From: Pseudoscleropodium purum
Taxonomy: Eukaryota; Streptophyta; Bryopsida; Hypnales; Brachytheciaceae
Assembly (NCBI GenBank): GCA_963969395.1
Contig: OZ017796.1
Span: 20,400,501-20,464,500 of the forward strand
Reading direction: 5' to 3'
Length of the DNA stretch: 64,000 bases
Position numbers and translations under genes: made by a program. Below the pieces are notes generated by a model. It was given only the letters and a program-made list of their open reading frames with translations. It had not been told where the DNA came from and did no database searches. Shown one piece after another: positions 1-14,122 of this stretch (positions within the stretch are counted from its first letter, which is position 1; every line of letters begins with the position of its first letter).

Positions 1-479
1 CGTGACCAAGTAGGGGAAAAAATATTTTATCTACTAGATATGTATATATCTATATTTAAAGTTCCAAACTCCCTTAAAATCCTAAACAACATTGTCAAGA
101 GATGCTACAACTAAGCATCCACTAGCTCTATAAACTTGCAGTGACCTTTGATTGTCTTGACGTAACACCTTCACATAGCATCCATACCATGAGTTCTCAC
201 TAAAAATATGGGAGCTTTGTAGAAGGATTACGCACCAAGGGAGCTTTGATGTTTTGAACCATGAAATTTTGCATTGCTTGCATTGTTGGATCCCGCATTG
301 GAGTGGCCATTGGTGCTTCCACAATGGATGTAGACTACTAATGAATGTTAGTTAAATTGTCAATGTTGTATGAATCATCATTGTTGATGTTTTCACAATT
401 CATTGGCTTAGTGACAAGCATAGTAGGAAATTAACTAAGGGCAAGGTCATTCAATCTTAAGTCGGGAACAACATTCACC

Positions 480-3400
480 AAAAAAAGCAAAAGGGCCATA
501 GTTGATCCCAATGTGGAAGTTGAAGATGTGAAACCTTTAGCAAGGGGAGAGGTCAAAGTTGAAACACCAAAAAAGTTTTGGGTTCACATTGGGGAATTGT
601 GACTTCAACAAATGGAAGATGAAATGCTGTTGGATCAAGTCCCAACTTTTCTTTGATTTTCTTCCTGAATCTCTCATTTTCGTGCTCTTTCCTCTCTTCC
701 TTGGCCTTCTTTGCCATCTTATTTTACCTCTGCCTCTCCATCTTTTCTTTCTCCTTTTCCATCTCTTTCTCCCTATTTTTGGCCTTGTACTTTGCCTCTA
801 GGTAGCAGAAACCTTCCTCCTTGCCTTCTCTACAAATTGCTCAACAAATTCTTAATCCCTGGCTCAATATTTGGCTTTGTCTCTTGGGTGCTAAATGTTG
901 AGCTTGTGCTAGCAATGAGCTCTACTTCCCTCTGTTGCTCTTCTCTTAGTTTAGTAGCTAATTGCACTCGCACTTTTAGGACAACCTTGTCTATACCCTC
1001 AAGGTTTATTGTCTCCTTATCCCTCCAATTTTTCTTGGCGATGTCTAGATCTCTTTGCATATCAACATTTTTTTGTATCAATATTTGCTCAATTATGCTT
1101 ATAAGAGTAGGAATGGAAGCTAGACCAAGAATGGAAGTCAAACGGGTAGAAGAAAGAGATTGGGGAATTTGAATCTCACAACTGGTATTGGATTAGCCTC
1201 ATGACCCCCAACTTGAACCTCTGTGGCTTGACTAGTCCGACCTTCGATAGAGTTTACTAAAACAAGAGTTTCAGAACTAGAAAGAGTAGTGTCTGTGGCC
1301 AACTTAGTTCCTATGAATCAAATCTAGTAGTTTGATTTAAAGTTCCATGTTTGTGTAATTCATTTTTAATTGGATTTTTTTTAGAGAATTAAGAGGAATT
1401 GAAATGGTACTCTTTAAAATCAGGATTGTCTAAATTTTATATAAATGGCCCTTGCACATTTGGTGGCAACAATTCAAAATTAGGAAATGCATTCTAAAAC
1501 ATTAACATTGTCTTGCTCTCTCCTACTTCTTTATCTCCTTCCTCTTCACCTACCTCTTTGTCTCCCAAATCCTCATCTTCACTGATTTCATAGGTATCCA
1601 TCATGGCAGCCTCATTATCTAATAATGTATCAACCTCGATAGATGTATCAATCCAAGATGATGAAGATTTCACTTCTTTGCCATCATCATTATAGACAAA
1701 CTTTAGTCTGCATCCTTCAGGTACCAAAATATCTAACCACATACTAAAATCTACATTAAAATAATGGCACTAATATATAGAAGCAATTTTAGTAGCTAGT
1801 TGGAAGGAGATGGAGCTTCTACACAATATCTAAAACCAAATTGAGATCATTAGAAAACTTGTTAGTATGGAGAATTCTATACAAACAAAATTTGTAAGTA
1901 GATAGACTGATTACCAAGCTTGTAGAGACAACCTTTACCCCTGCAAAAACAAGCATCATTGTGCCTTGTGGTATGCAAAACCTATCAATGAATTATATAT
2001 AGACATCACATTGGAGCTCACATTTTGCAATCACTTAATGGTGGTTTGATCAATATTCATCTTGGTACGTAAACATAAAATTGTCAACTTGCAACGACTT
2101 GTTTTCTACATTCAAAAGTTCCTATAGTGGATTATTTTGAACAACTTCTGAGTCCAAGGTCATACAATTTGGATATTGTAATTACATCACTTTGTCACGT
2201 TGCAAGGCAAGATAGGCAGGTTTGCTAGGCACCATTGTTCATATACATTGTCTCCCATCAAAGTACATGATGTGGGAAGAAATTTGTAATCATTTCTTCA
2301 ATATGAGCAGCTCTTGCTTTGTGGTAGATTAGCATCCACATGTGGGCTAACTTCGCAATCCCATTTCTAGATATTGTCTTAAAAGACTTCAAAATTGTTG
2401 TATAACTTGTTGATACCTTTTTGTCATGAATGTTGAGGAACCAATAGAAATTAATGATGCCAATTTCACATAATCAAAAGTGAATGGCCCTTGAGTGGCA
2501 TGATACCTACCCTTTCTCATGAAGGGTTAAGGATTATTGTCAAAATAATTTTTCATGAAAAATCCACCTACAAATAGATCCCCACATAAGCTTGGCACTT
2601 TGTCAATATCGCCTAGTGTTAACTATTGTAAGATTTGTTGTCTATCCGCAAAAGCGCAAGGCTTTTAACTATGGTAAGTGTTCCTAAAAAGAAAAGAAAA
2701 AAAAGTGACCTAAAGAAATCCTAATCCCATGCCTAAATCAACAAAATCCCTAAATAAAAGTAGTTTCTATCAAACTAACCTCAAACCAATCTTCAACCTC
2801 AACCTTCAGACTTGTTAGTTGCCATAGCACTTGAAATCCTTTCAAGTTTGCCTATTATGCCTTCTCAACTCAAAAGAACAATCCTCTCAAGAATCTAAAG
2901 GAAAAAAACCATCTCATACAAAAAATAGTACTCAACTATCAACACTACAAAAATATAACCAATATTTAAGCTAAAAATAACTTCTAGAGTACAAAAGAAA
3001 AGTCCCGTCTAAAAGCCTACAAAAGAATCACCCAAAAAAATGCAACAAAAGAGTGTTTCAAAATAATGTCCTCGAAAAAGTGTATCAAAAGAATATTCAA
3101 CAAGTTGCATAAAAAAGTGATCTTAAGAATGGATTAAAAGAATGAATCCAACAAGAGAGAGCCAAGCCTTTAAATACACACCATAGGATATCAAGGTTGC
3201 AAACAATAAGGGACAAATGAATCCTCCAACCCTCCTCACAAGACCAACCTCTTCTAAGACCTAACCTCCTAACGAGGCTAAATCCCCAAAGAAACTAAAT
3301 CCTAATGTACCCAACCTCCTATCAAACCTAACCTTTTCATAGCTTGGATTTAATCTTAATAGTAGTAAGATGCTTAAATTTAACTAATAAACAGCCCACA

Positions 3401-6150
3401 TCATGACACTGCTCCTTGTTGGATACCATTTACAAGCTCGTTTGCAAAAGGGTTTTTAGTCTTTCCTAATCCACGCATGTTGTTCAGCCATTTTTTGGTT
3501 GCAAAACGGAAAAGGGCCTATATATAATGTCTATTGATGCACAATGCTTCCTTTAGTTTTTGCCAAGCGTTGTAATAAAATTGTCCATAGTCAAAGACAC
3601 TGTTTCCCTCACCATCTTTCTCTTGGAAAGTTTTCTCTACAATCATTTTTGCAAGCACCATCTTATTTTTTTTCTTATTATCTACAAGTTCAAAACAAAG
3701 GCTAGTGTCCACACTTTTGGCCTTATAAGGAAGATCCTCAAAGAAAATCAAGTCACGTACTTAGCTAGTTCTCCAATCAACACATCATCAAAACCTTTCA
3801 AGCAATGCAACTAAGTATGATTGATGGGCTTGACCCTCTATTGATCCACCTCTCTTTGAATATGTAAGCATTATCAATGTCATAAAGAGTCCCTTGCTCA
3901 TGACTCTTAAAGAATTCTTGCCATTTTGCCCAAGTCTCGTTTGAGGATATTATGAGATATTTGTCTCCCATCTTGTCAAAGTTTGAGTTTTTCTTGGAGT
4001 CATCATCTTGCTTCATGCCTCTAGTTGACTTAATGCTTTGCATTACCTTTTTTTCAAATCCTACATGCGGAGAACCATTTAAGTTTATCTAGAACTTTGC
4101 TAGAGCTTCAAATTGCATGGTCTAAAATAAATTTGCTAAAAAACTTTCAACTACATTGCAAAAGTCATTACCTCACTTCAAACCACACAATTTGAAGTGA
4201 CTATTTCACATGAAATTATATAATTGAATTGAGACTCCTATATCAATGAATCATTTAAATTGGTCTAAAAGTCCTTGAAGAATCTATCACCTCACTTTGA
4301 ACCTTGTGGTCTCAAGTAAGACTCTATTTCACATTAACTTATAGAATTGAATCAATGTTGCTATACTAGAAGACCAATTAATCATTTAGACCATAAGATC
4401 TAATTGTAAAATGATGAAGTGGGGTGACCTCATATGCCTCAAAGTTTTCATCTTGTTGTGTTGCCCTAAGGCTCTTCTAGTATTGGAGGGTCAACCAACT
4501 TCATCCTACAAATGGCAATAGTGAAAAATTGTTGCCGGGACAAAGAATGAGTATGAGCCTTTGACATTTCCATCATTGCATTTGCATGATAGCACATGCA
4601 AGTAGTTTTTGTTTACAAACCAAACAATCTTGCAAGTCTATTTCCTCAATTTTTCTACTATTGAATCATCATTGCAAGTGTAATGCCCAAAAATGACATT
4701 TTTAGTTGTTTTCCAAGTATGCTTGCCATTAATGATTTTGAATTAGCCTACATTAAAGCAATCCGTGCAATATATTGGCCTTTGAAGGCTATTGAGCATT
4801 ACAACAAGAATTTTCTTGTTGAAATTCACTTTTACCATTCACTTGACCACCAACATCAGGCCATTTTCTTCAAATGGCTGAAAAATGATTCCTAATGTTT
4901 CATCAGCATTCTCCATATCATTCACATCCAATTCAAAGTATTTTTCCTTGCCAAAGATGAACGTGTATGATGATGCCACTTTGAATCTTTGATTGGCATC
5001 CACTTTTGCTTTCACTAGTTGCTTTGTTAGGACCTTGTTATTGGCAAAGGTAATCCTGTCAGGAATCTTAGTTGGATCAAAGTCGACGGTTGTTAGATTC
5101 TTTGTCCATCTTCCAAACACTTTCTTTATAGTCATCCCCTTAGCTTCCTTGGCCAAAATCTGTAGCAACTCTTTAGATTGTTCTTGGGTCGAGGAACTTG
5201 ATGCATGCTTTTGTACAAAACTTACTGATGCAAGTCGGCATTGTTGTATTTTTCTTTTAGTTGTTTGAACATGACCCTTATATGACTGGTAGCATAAACA
5301 ATTATTTTTTTTCTTAACCTTCATCTTATCTCAGGATGTTGGTTGGCCACGAGGTTCATGACTTTGGGCCACTTTGTTTTGCACTAGCACTACAATGTCA
5401 ATTTCTTTTGATGCCACTATCTCCATTAGTGGTGTAGAAACACAAACTTGATTATAGATTGGGATATTTTTGCAATTAGAAGGATCGATGTAGGTTGAGG
5501 ACAACTCGAAGCGGCTTCCATTTGACCAAGTGGTTCACGCATTGAAGGGCCATGTTTAATTCTTGGATGCTTTAATGATGGTCTTGGTTGGATTGTGGTT
5601 TTTTTGTTTGATTTTTCTTGAGACCATTTCTTGCCCTTCTATGTCTTGATCAAAGATTGAGATATTCATATTTCAATATAGCAACTTCAAGGTCATTTCA
5701 CTCATTTGCCTTACTAATGTACGTTTTGACCGAGTATGTGGTTTTATGAAAGTTGTTGGCTTTCTTTGCACTCCATTTTTACATAAATCATTAGTGGTTG
5801 ATATAGCTCAAGAATGGACTTGTAATTTTTCAGCATTTGTTCACTATAAAAACTTATATTACCATCTACGTGGATGACAACATTTCCTAGAGCTCCAATA
5901 TCAAAGTTTGTAACATCTATAAAGGAAACCTCTAATGTGATCATAATGTCAAGAACAACTATTGTTGGAAAGGATTTCCACCTAGGGACTTTTTTTGACT
6001 TTAGAAATCCTAACTGAAGGTTGAATAGAAATTATTCCTTTGGAATGGACATGTTCAATGTCCACAATGACTTTGATGACACAAGCTTCAACGAGACTTT
6101 CTTTTCCAAATCAAATTTCCAAGTGTGGTAGATTTTGTCAAGTTTTACTT
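480..6150 (-). pseudogene. Decayed minus-strand coding cluster, unidentified (probably an old mobile element)
   Basis: Minus-strand fragments lie in order with frameshifts and stops between them. They are at 5,744-5,944 (continuing upstream in another frame to about 6,100), 4,839-5,324 (161 codons), 3,798-4,043, 3,518-3,751, about 2,300-2,580, 1,494-1,742 and 830-1,141, ending near 550. The last parts are strongly biased. The 1,494-1,742 piece holds an acidic run (EDEDLGDKEVGEEEGDKEVG). The 830-1,141 piece, joined by a frameshift to 560-830, is a Lys/Glu-rich coiled coil (KNREKEMEKEKEKME). I recognise no reverse transcriptase, integrase or transposase motif, so the family is unknown. The shared strand and the amino-acid-like composition make one ancient protein or polyprotein likely, but this is inference. 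No element ends were found. The 153-codon plus-strand ORF at 711-1,172 is a shadow of the coiled-coil part. Confidence 0.4.
4165..4400. repeat. Diverged two-copy tandem duplication (~117 bp)
   Basis: Two segments beginning near 4,170 and 4,287 share words in the same order: CCTCACTT, a TTTCACAT word, GAATTGAAT, then a GACCAATT/TTGGTC-type word. They look like an old direct duplication within the gaps of the decayed minus-strand cluster. The copies are quite diverged and the limits are approximate. Confidence 0.35.
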
Positions 6151-6660
6151 GATCAAAGTAGTGGCTTGGTCTCCATGAATCTCTCCATAACATTGTAAAC
6201 AAAAGAACAATTTTAGTTCAATTTTCAGCTTGTATAAATCAAATTGCATTGTCTAAAATAGTATTCAAAACAACAAAGTTCTCAAACAACCAATGTGGTT
6301 TGAAACATGCTTATATTTTTGGACTATATTTGACATATTGTTTTTCATTTTTTCTTGGCTTAAGGTATTTTCTTTATACACATGTTCTAAAACAATGTTT
6401 TTCATTATAGGAGGAAATTTTTTCACATTAAGAGAATTAAGTCAATGTACTTTACAATTATGTTTATGGCACAAATTAGTTCAAGCCGCATGGTCTAAAC
6501 CAATGCCTTGGCTTTAGCTAATTTTCGACAAGATGGGATGTAATGAACTTTATATTTTTCTTCAATATGAATTTTTATACTAGTGCCTAACTTTATTGAA
6601 AGTTTTGCAAAACATTTAGAAAGTCTTTCATTACAAGAAGCAACTTATAGAGTAGTTTAT

Positions 6661-6832
6661 AACTTGCAATCTAAACTAGGCTTTAGCCAAGAAGGAAGGA
6701 ATCAAAAGCTAAGGACTAGTTCAAATCGCAAGTTCAGAACTAGGCCTTAGCCAAGAGGGAAGGAGTCAAAAGCTAAAGACTAGTTCAAACTACAAGTTCA
6801 AAATCAAGCCTTAGCTAGGAAGGAAGGAGTTA
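6661..6832. repeat. Tandem repeat, 64-bp unit, ~2.7 copies
   Basis: The phrase CTTTAGCCAAGAAGGAAGGA recurs at exactly 64-base spacing (near 6,681, 6,745 and 6,809). It is followed each time by a version of GTCAAAAGCTAAGGACTAGT. The copies differ by scattered substitutions and the last is truncated. No coding signal is seen. The flanks 6,150-6,660 hold nothing I can assign. Confidence 0.85.
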
Positions 6833-9800
6833 CTTGGACTAATCACATGGTTATAGGGTCTACATGTTACTTCTACATTACATTACAAATGTCTAGAAGA
6901 TGGAATTGTCACATTATAAATGCGTTCATGTAAAATATGTGTTTATATTATATTTAATCAGTTTTCTATTATAATAATAAAATGCAAGAATGACATTTCT
7001 TGAAGAGGCTTCAAAATGACACTTTTTCACTATCAAAAAGGAGGATACCATTCTAAAGCTTCATCAATTTGATATTGTTCTCTTTATTTTTCGTTTTGAA
7101 TTTAAAATATCGAATTAAAGGGTTTTTTCTAAGTCTCAAGATGAAGAGCTTCAATTGAAGTAGAAATTTGAGTTTTTTTTGTCTCAGCTACAAGATCAAC
7201 TCCTTTTGCTACTAACACTTATATCTACACATGAGTGTTTACAAGATGAAGCTGGACCTTTTCAGCTATTGAAACAACCTTGCGTGGAGTAACGATGGCA
7301 CGGGAATCTGTAACATGACACTTGAGTGTTGATGATTTTATGACAAGTTGAGTGCGTTGAGCTTAAAAGCAGAGAAATAACATTCAAAGGGTGTTTTGAA
7401 GGCTTGAATGATGACCAATACTATTGTATGGTCTGACCTATCAAAGAAAGTCATGGCCATCAACGCTGATTAGAAGGTTCAATTAATCTTTTAACAAAGG
7501 TAAACCATACAAATTATGTCGCAACCACCATTAGATGCATCCTTAAGTTCTTGCTGATGGAATGATGTTTATTTTGAAACTTGAATTTTTACCTCTAGTA
7601 GACATATGTTTGATCTTTGTTGTTTGATTTTGTATTCTAAAGTATTTTCAAGAGTTATTTGATGTATTTGGAATAGAAGGAGAAAGGAATAAAATAATTT
7701 ATTCTTTTAATTGACTTAAGTGGTTTGATGACTAATTAGAAGGGTAGATAAGAATTAATGGAGGTCAAAGAGGTTGGCTAATGGGATTTAAAATGCCCAT
7801 GTGGCTTAGGCATGAGCTAATGTGGCCTTTAGGGTAGGATAAAGAATCAAGGTTTTCTTCTTTTTTCTTATTTTTCCTTCACTCTTAGTTTTGGAGAGTA
7901 CTAAGAGTTTGAAAAAGGATATTTTAGTGTGTATTGTGAATTTGTGAAGGAAATTTGAAGGAAAATGTTTATTATGTTGTTGTAATTTTAAAAATCTATG
8001 ATTTATTTTATTTAAAGCTTGGATGTGAAAGTTATGAGTGATAGAGTGAAAGAAGGTCTCCTATCTTCTAAGATTATAGGCCAGAACTTTGAGTACTTGT
8101 AGAAGTTTAGTTATGATATTTTTGTTTTTGAATTTTATATTAGTTATGTACAAAGTTATTATTTTCTTAAGAAATTATAGCATTCTTAGTTTGAAGTTTT
8201 TTTGAGAAGGTTATGAGTATATAAGTGAAAAGGGTGTAGGTTAGTTACCAAATCTAAAGCTAAGAAATAGCTTCAATTTTGACAAAGTACTGAGAGCAAA
8301 ATTTTTACATTTTTGGGTTGATACTATTGGAGGATTTGTATCATAAAGTTGTATTTTTAAAAAGATATGTCATAAAGAATTTGAAGCTTGTATGAGAGCA
8401 AAATGGACTTTGAAGTAAAAACATGAGTAGTTGCCTTTGATTTGTAGAGTACAAACTTCAAAATCCTATGACTAATGGGCAATAACTTCTTTGTATTTGA
8501 GTTTTAAAAAGATTGTATGATGTTTTCTTAGCTTTCCAAAATGATAAGACACTTTTGATTTGGAGTTCTAGAGCGGCTATGGCATACACTTGAAGTTTGA
8601 CAACAAAACTCAAGAAGTCTTTAGAAAGGCTTTGGTTTATATATGACTTATATAGTATCTATCTATGGTATGTATGGATATGAATATTTATACTTTATAC
8701 ATATTATACATGTATTGAAATTTTGTATTCATACTAAATTTATATATGATAGATATGAGTGTATATATATTCAAGGTATACGTATCATATGAGTATGAAT
8801 ATCTAGCTTTTATACCCTTTGTATACAAAATCTTATACCTTTATATATGAAGATTTATACTTTGATACTATATGAGATTTTTATTGTAAATATCTCATTT
8901 ATTATATCTTGAGGTAATATACCTTTATTATTTTATACCTTCATATCCTAAACCGATTCTAGTTGCAACCAGAAACCCTAAATTTTCCCAAGGCAAAGGC
9001 CTCACAACCCAACATTGTGTCCTTAAAATTTCAACTGTTAAAACACTAGGGCAACTCTTGCAACCTTGACAACACAACAAATAGTACTACTATTCTAAAC
9101 AAGTGATGAAAAAATTGAAAATTTACAATGAAGATGACAAATACTTACAACACTAATGACACTTCTACCACAAATTTCAAACCCACATCATCTACAGCCA
9201 ACATCTACTTCAATAAATCCAAAATTAATCAACCAAATTGAAATTTCATAGCTAAAGTTGATTTTCAAAAGACAAGTGTACTTGAAATTGTAACAATCTT
9301 TTGCAAACATTTTGACGAAGAACTCTACTTCTAGAATGTTTTCAACACCCAATTACTAAACAATTTTGTAGGCGAAAAAATGTATAAAAAAAACAACGTC
9401 CGAAAACATAGAAGAATGCAAACAATCTTCACAATTCGGAAACAACAAAATGAAATGGAAACCCTAGTGCATAGGGTTTGTTGGACGGTGACCTACCATT
9501 TACATCATTGATATCCAGACCTAAGCAATTTAAGAGACCCTAAACTTAATGAAAAAAGCCCCTACAACCATGGACCATTATTATAATTTTATTGATTAAT
9601 TTTCCTTATTTTTCCAATTTTTTTTCATTTTATGAAATATTCAAATTAATATTTTTTGTTCAAAAATTTACCTAATTAAAAATAATATGCACTATTGGTC
9701 AATACCACATAAAAACTAAAACAAGAACAAAGAACCATGACAAAAAATGAGAACCAAAATCAAAAAAATAATTTATAGAGGTAATATTAAGATAGATTTC

Positions 9801-12670
9801 AGAGCCACTTCAAAAATGAATTGAAGTTTCTTTGAGGTTCAACTCAATGCTACCTCAATCCACTTTGAGGTGGCTTTGAGGTCCACCTCAATGTCCCTTC
9901 AATGGATGTAGAGGAGACTTTTTGATTTATTTTCATTAGATGCCATCTTTGATTTAAACAACTTTAGAACTTATTGTTCTTGAAAATTAATAAATATCAT
10001 TAAATATTCAAAAATAATAAGTTTTTATCAATATTAATTAGTATTAAATCTAATGTGGGTATGAAGTGGCAAACAATTTTTTATTGATAAATTATAATTT
10101 TATTTATTTTTTAAATTATTATTTGATTATTTTTAAAATATAATTATTTTATTTTATAAATATGATTACATGTTTTAAAAATAAATTTGTATTATATTCA
10201 TTATTTTTAAAATAGAATTTCATTTTTTAATCTTTGAAGGACAATTGTCTTTTAACACCTAATGTCAACATCCTTTTTAAAAATTGACAAATTGAAAAAG
10301 ATCACTATAAAATGTTATTTTGAAGAATATTTTGGAACTGATATACAAATGAAATTTGTAGATTTTGAATTTTAGATTCCATTCTTATGGTTAGATTCAC
10401 TAGTTGTATGACCAATATTTTTTTAATTTTGAAAAGAAAATTTCTAAATTCCTTCAAAATTCAATTACAAGCAAAATATTATCATTTTTATTAGTAAGAC
10501 TTGTCGGAATGGATTTGAAATGAGGTTTCTTGATGTAGTGATCTTTTGAAATTTTTGTATTTTTAAATGATTAAATCTGTGACCTTACTTTTGCAAATTC
10601 AATTTTGAACTAAAATCAATGGAATTTTTGGTTTAACAGAGTTCCACATTTGAAATTTTAGGAAAATATTAATTCTAGTAACACCAAATCCAATCATTGA
10701 GTAGGACAACAACTTAATAAAGTATCTCCACAAATTAGATGACCCTCATCCAAACAATAATGAAAAAGAAATTTGAATTTCAATCTATTCATTGTCTAAA
10801 AATTGAATATCGAAGCGTTCCAAGGTTAAGGGATAAATGGGATTTCAAGTATCTACAGTCTCAATTTTTAGCTAGGTATTTTGAAAATGTTTTTGAAGAT
10901 AGGAAAATTAATTAGCTTTGTGGGAATATAATTTTTATTCATTAGTGCCTAGAAAGAAAAATTACATCCAAATAAGCCCAAAACTAATGAGAGGCAATAA
11001 AATAAATTTGAAAAATTTGAATTTATTTATTTTTTAAATTATATTTTTTTCTACATAAAAATATTTAATTCATTCTAGTTGGATTGTTATGAAAAAGTTA
11101 TTGACAATCTTGTTGTGAGGGCAATTATATCATCTTTTTGAAAAAATAAGTTGTAGGATTCATTTTTTATTGCAATTTTTACAATTTTTCATAAAAAAGA
11201 AGCTTCATGGGGTTTAATTTTCTTGATAAAATAATCTCACCATAAGGATTAGAGAATTTTAATTTTATCTTAGAGATACTAATACTTTAGATTTTTCTTC
11301 TATTGGTACCTATTTCTATTCAACAATTTCTCAAAGAATTAAAATTTAGTTTTTTTCAATATTCTTTACTCCTAGACTCTTGAAGACAAAAAAAAATTAG
11401 GAAAAAATTTGTGTTTTAAGAAAAAGAGCCTATTAAGAGTCCTTATAGTAGGAAAAAAATAGAAATAAAGTTAGGTTTAAAGTTAAAATACACAAAATAG
11501 TGTTAATGGGGATATTTATAGGATGAATGAAAAAATAAAAATAAATAGATGAATGGGGTGTGACCTTGGTAACACCTTTCCAAATGAGGTATGATTAGCC
11601 ACCGCCCTCATTATATATTATGATTCTTTTTAATTTTATTTTTCAGTTGTATGTTGCACAACTCATTACTCGTTGTGTAAGATTTTCTTATAATTTTAAA
11701 TATATTTATATATTCATATTCTTTGTGTATTTTTTACAAATTTAGTCTTGTATTTTCTATGCATTAAGGGTAGAAAAATTGCATTTGAGTTTTTGCTTGG
11801 TGCAACTTTTGGTCTTTGAATTCAAATCCTTCTTTATAAATTGAAACCTGGTGCTTTAGAATGAGTAGAACTGGAACTAGAATTAATTTGAAGGGTAAGT
11901 GTTTGGAGTAGAGGTGGAGAATCCAAATAGGAGGAGTGCCAGAAAAAAGAAAAAAATCCAAAACCTAGTGCTGCAACCATCGATTTGATGAAACAACTAA
12001 ATTTTAAAAATAAAAATTGAATTGTGAATTGAAATAATTGTTTCTATGCAAATTGTTAGTGATTTAGAATAGAATCTCAAAGGAATTGGAGAATTTTTTA
12101 TTTGAGAAATTACTTGGGTTTGTCATTGCTGCAACGAAAGTTACTACAGTGTGTGGCTTCATCAACAATCTTCAAAATCTCAAAATTTTGGTAGAATTTG
12201 ATCATCGAGGAGATGGAATTATTAAGATTGATGAATTGAATGAAATTCAAAATAAATTTTGAATAGATTTGGACAAATTGACTAAAAATTCATTACGAGA
12301 GTCAGATGCCTAGTTGCTCCACCAAATTCTAAAGTTTTGAAGTACCCCCAAAATTCATAGCCAATTAGGGTGGAGGTCGTTTGTATTGATTCGGCAACTA
12401 ATTTTCATAAAGGAATTTCAGTAAATTGCCACAGATCATTCAAACATTTGAAATTGGATTGCAACACTTGACTTGACTCTATACTAGCATTAAAATTTTA
12501 GAAATTTGTACCAATTCAAAATCAAAAAGGGTTGTTTAGACCATGATTAATTAATTCAATAAAGATCAAAATTCAATTACAACAAATTGAAATCAATTGA
12601 TTATCAAATTTGCAATTGGAATCAAAGGTAAAAGGTCTTTATAGCCTACGAAGAAGTGCATACAATATTA
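6833..12670. other. AT-rich gene-free block
   Basis: Nearly 6 kb with no ORF that looks coding. Composition is about 70% A+T with long A and T runs and few CG dinucleotides. Bases 8,640-8,960 are a low-complexity TATA-rich stretch in which TATACTTTATAC- and ATATGA-like words recur without a fixed period. Bases 9,800-9,900 hold alternating TTTGAGGT and ACCTCAA words able to pair with each other. I see no other structure. Confidence 0.6.
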
Positions 12671-12671
12671 G

Positions 12672-12955
12672 GATATAATTCATGGCTATTGGGGCTGCAA
12701 TCTACAATCATAGGGCTTTTTTATGCCTATAGGGCTGAACTATTCAATGTTTTCAGGGTTGATTTCATGGCGATAGGGCTTGTTGTATGGTTGTAGGCTA
12801 AATTGCATGGAAATAGAACCAATTGCATGGTCATAAGATCACAATGCATAGTTTTAGGTCCACAGACCACGGTTTAAGGCATTTCAATCCATGGTTTTAG
12901 GTGTTGATATTAAATGATTTTAGGAATACTTATGTATGGTTTTAGGGTCCTTTCT
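12672..12955. repeat. Diverged minisatellite-like array (~22-27 bp unit, ~12 copies)
   Basis: A word close to TGCATGGTTTTAGGNNNAATT recurs about every 22-27 bases. Variants include CATGGCGATAGGGCT, TATGGTTGTAGGCT, CATAGTTTTAGGTC and CATGGTTTTAGGTG. The copies are heavily substituted, so the array looks old. The unit resembles no telomeric repeat closely. No ORF runs through it. Confidence 0.6.
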
Positions 12956-13200
12956 TGAATAAACATAAGAATTGGTTCAATAATTGTTGTATGTAGGTGC
13001 TAACATTGTGGGACTTGGAATATTTTACCTAAAGAAGTTGAAATTATTTTTTAAGAAATTGACCAATAAGGTATAAATTTTTATTTGCATACTTCTGCAT
13101 ATGGAGAAAAATTGACATAGAATACAGAATTGCTATGCATTTGCATTGAACGTGGTAGATATGGATTAGAATATTTGACCATCACATATAAAAAGCTTAA

Positions 13201-14122
13201 TTAACCCTTGAACACCGAGGCAAACGTTTTGTGTTTGATGGATGACACTCAATCAAAGTGCATAGGTTAGAAGTGCAACTATTCATCCTCAAAATTGGTT
13301 TTGGAAAGGGAAGATCTTCTACAATAGATTGACTTGCAATAACTACTTTTGCAATTTTGGAGGCTAATGATTCACACAATAATAGAAAAGGATGATTTTG
13401 AGGGTCACCTTTTTGGCGTTGATGGGTTAAGGAACTATTTGTAATATTTGCAAAATATTATCTTTTGTTGATTAGGTTTAGAGCATACATTGCATAAGAC
13501 AATTTGATCAAACTTGAAGTTTTGACTAGACTCTTTGACTACCTTGTAGAATACTATGTACCAATAGGACTTCATACATTGTATCTACATATATTGGTAA
13601 AGGATTGAAAACAAAATTTTAACTCCTTGGGAATAAGAGTGTTTGTGAATTACAAGACTAAAACTACATATTATCAAGCTTAAAGTATTTTTCTATTTGA
13701 AAAGTGACATTAGTCACATAAACAATAGAGTGAATACACCTTTTTTTGTAAGAATCTCTATACTTGTATTTTCTTGGGATTTGGGAAATAATCAAAATCC
13801 TAGATTACAACTCTGAATACAATTCTCCACCAAAAAATTTAAGGCTCAAAACTATATAGTGCAAATAATCCAAGTTAAGAAGGTTTGAAGTCAAAGAATC
13901 TATTTGCACAATGTATTGAAAAACTTGTTTCTTTAACTATAAATGCAAATATCTTGCAAGCTGTGCGATCAAAATTTTTTTAATTTTTTACGCATTTTCA
14001 TACTAGTTAGGTGTAAAATCCTATTGGTAGATGTGCCAATAAAAATTTAGCATTTTCTACCATTTGCTATAGAAATGACAGTTTCAAGTATTTTCCCCCA
14101 AAAAAACACCTTCATCCTTTAA
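13201..14122 (+). mobile_element. TTAACCC-terminal (piggyBac-like) element remnant(s)
   Basis: The left end TTAACCCTTGAAC is at 13,201. Bases 13,900-14,122 align by eye with the right end of the element at 30,526-31,452: an ATATCTTGCAA word, then a TACTAG/ATCCTA region, then a terminal ACCTTCATCCTTTAA. The overall span (~922 bases) matches the 926 bases of that element, so this may be a third full-length but diverged copy. However, GATGGGTTAA at 13,421-13,430 could instead close a 230-bp element on its own. No transposase is encoded. Confidence 0.45.

Noticed and set aside
711..1172. 153-codon plus-strand ORF
   Set aside because: It is antisense to the Lys/Glu-rich minus-strand coiled-coil relic, whose composition explains the open frame.
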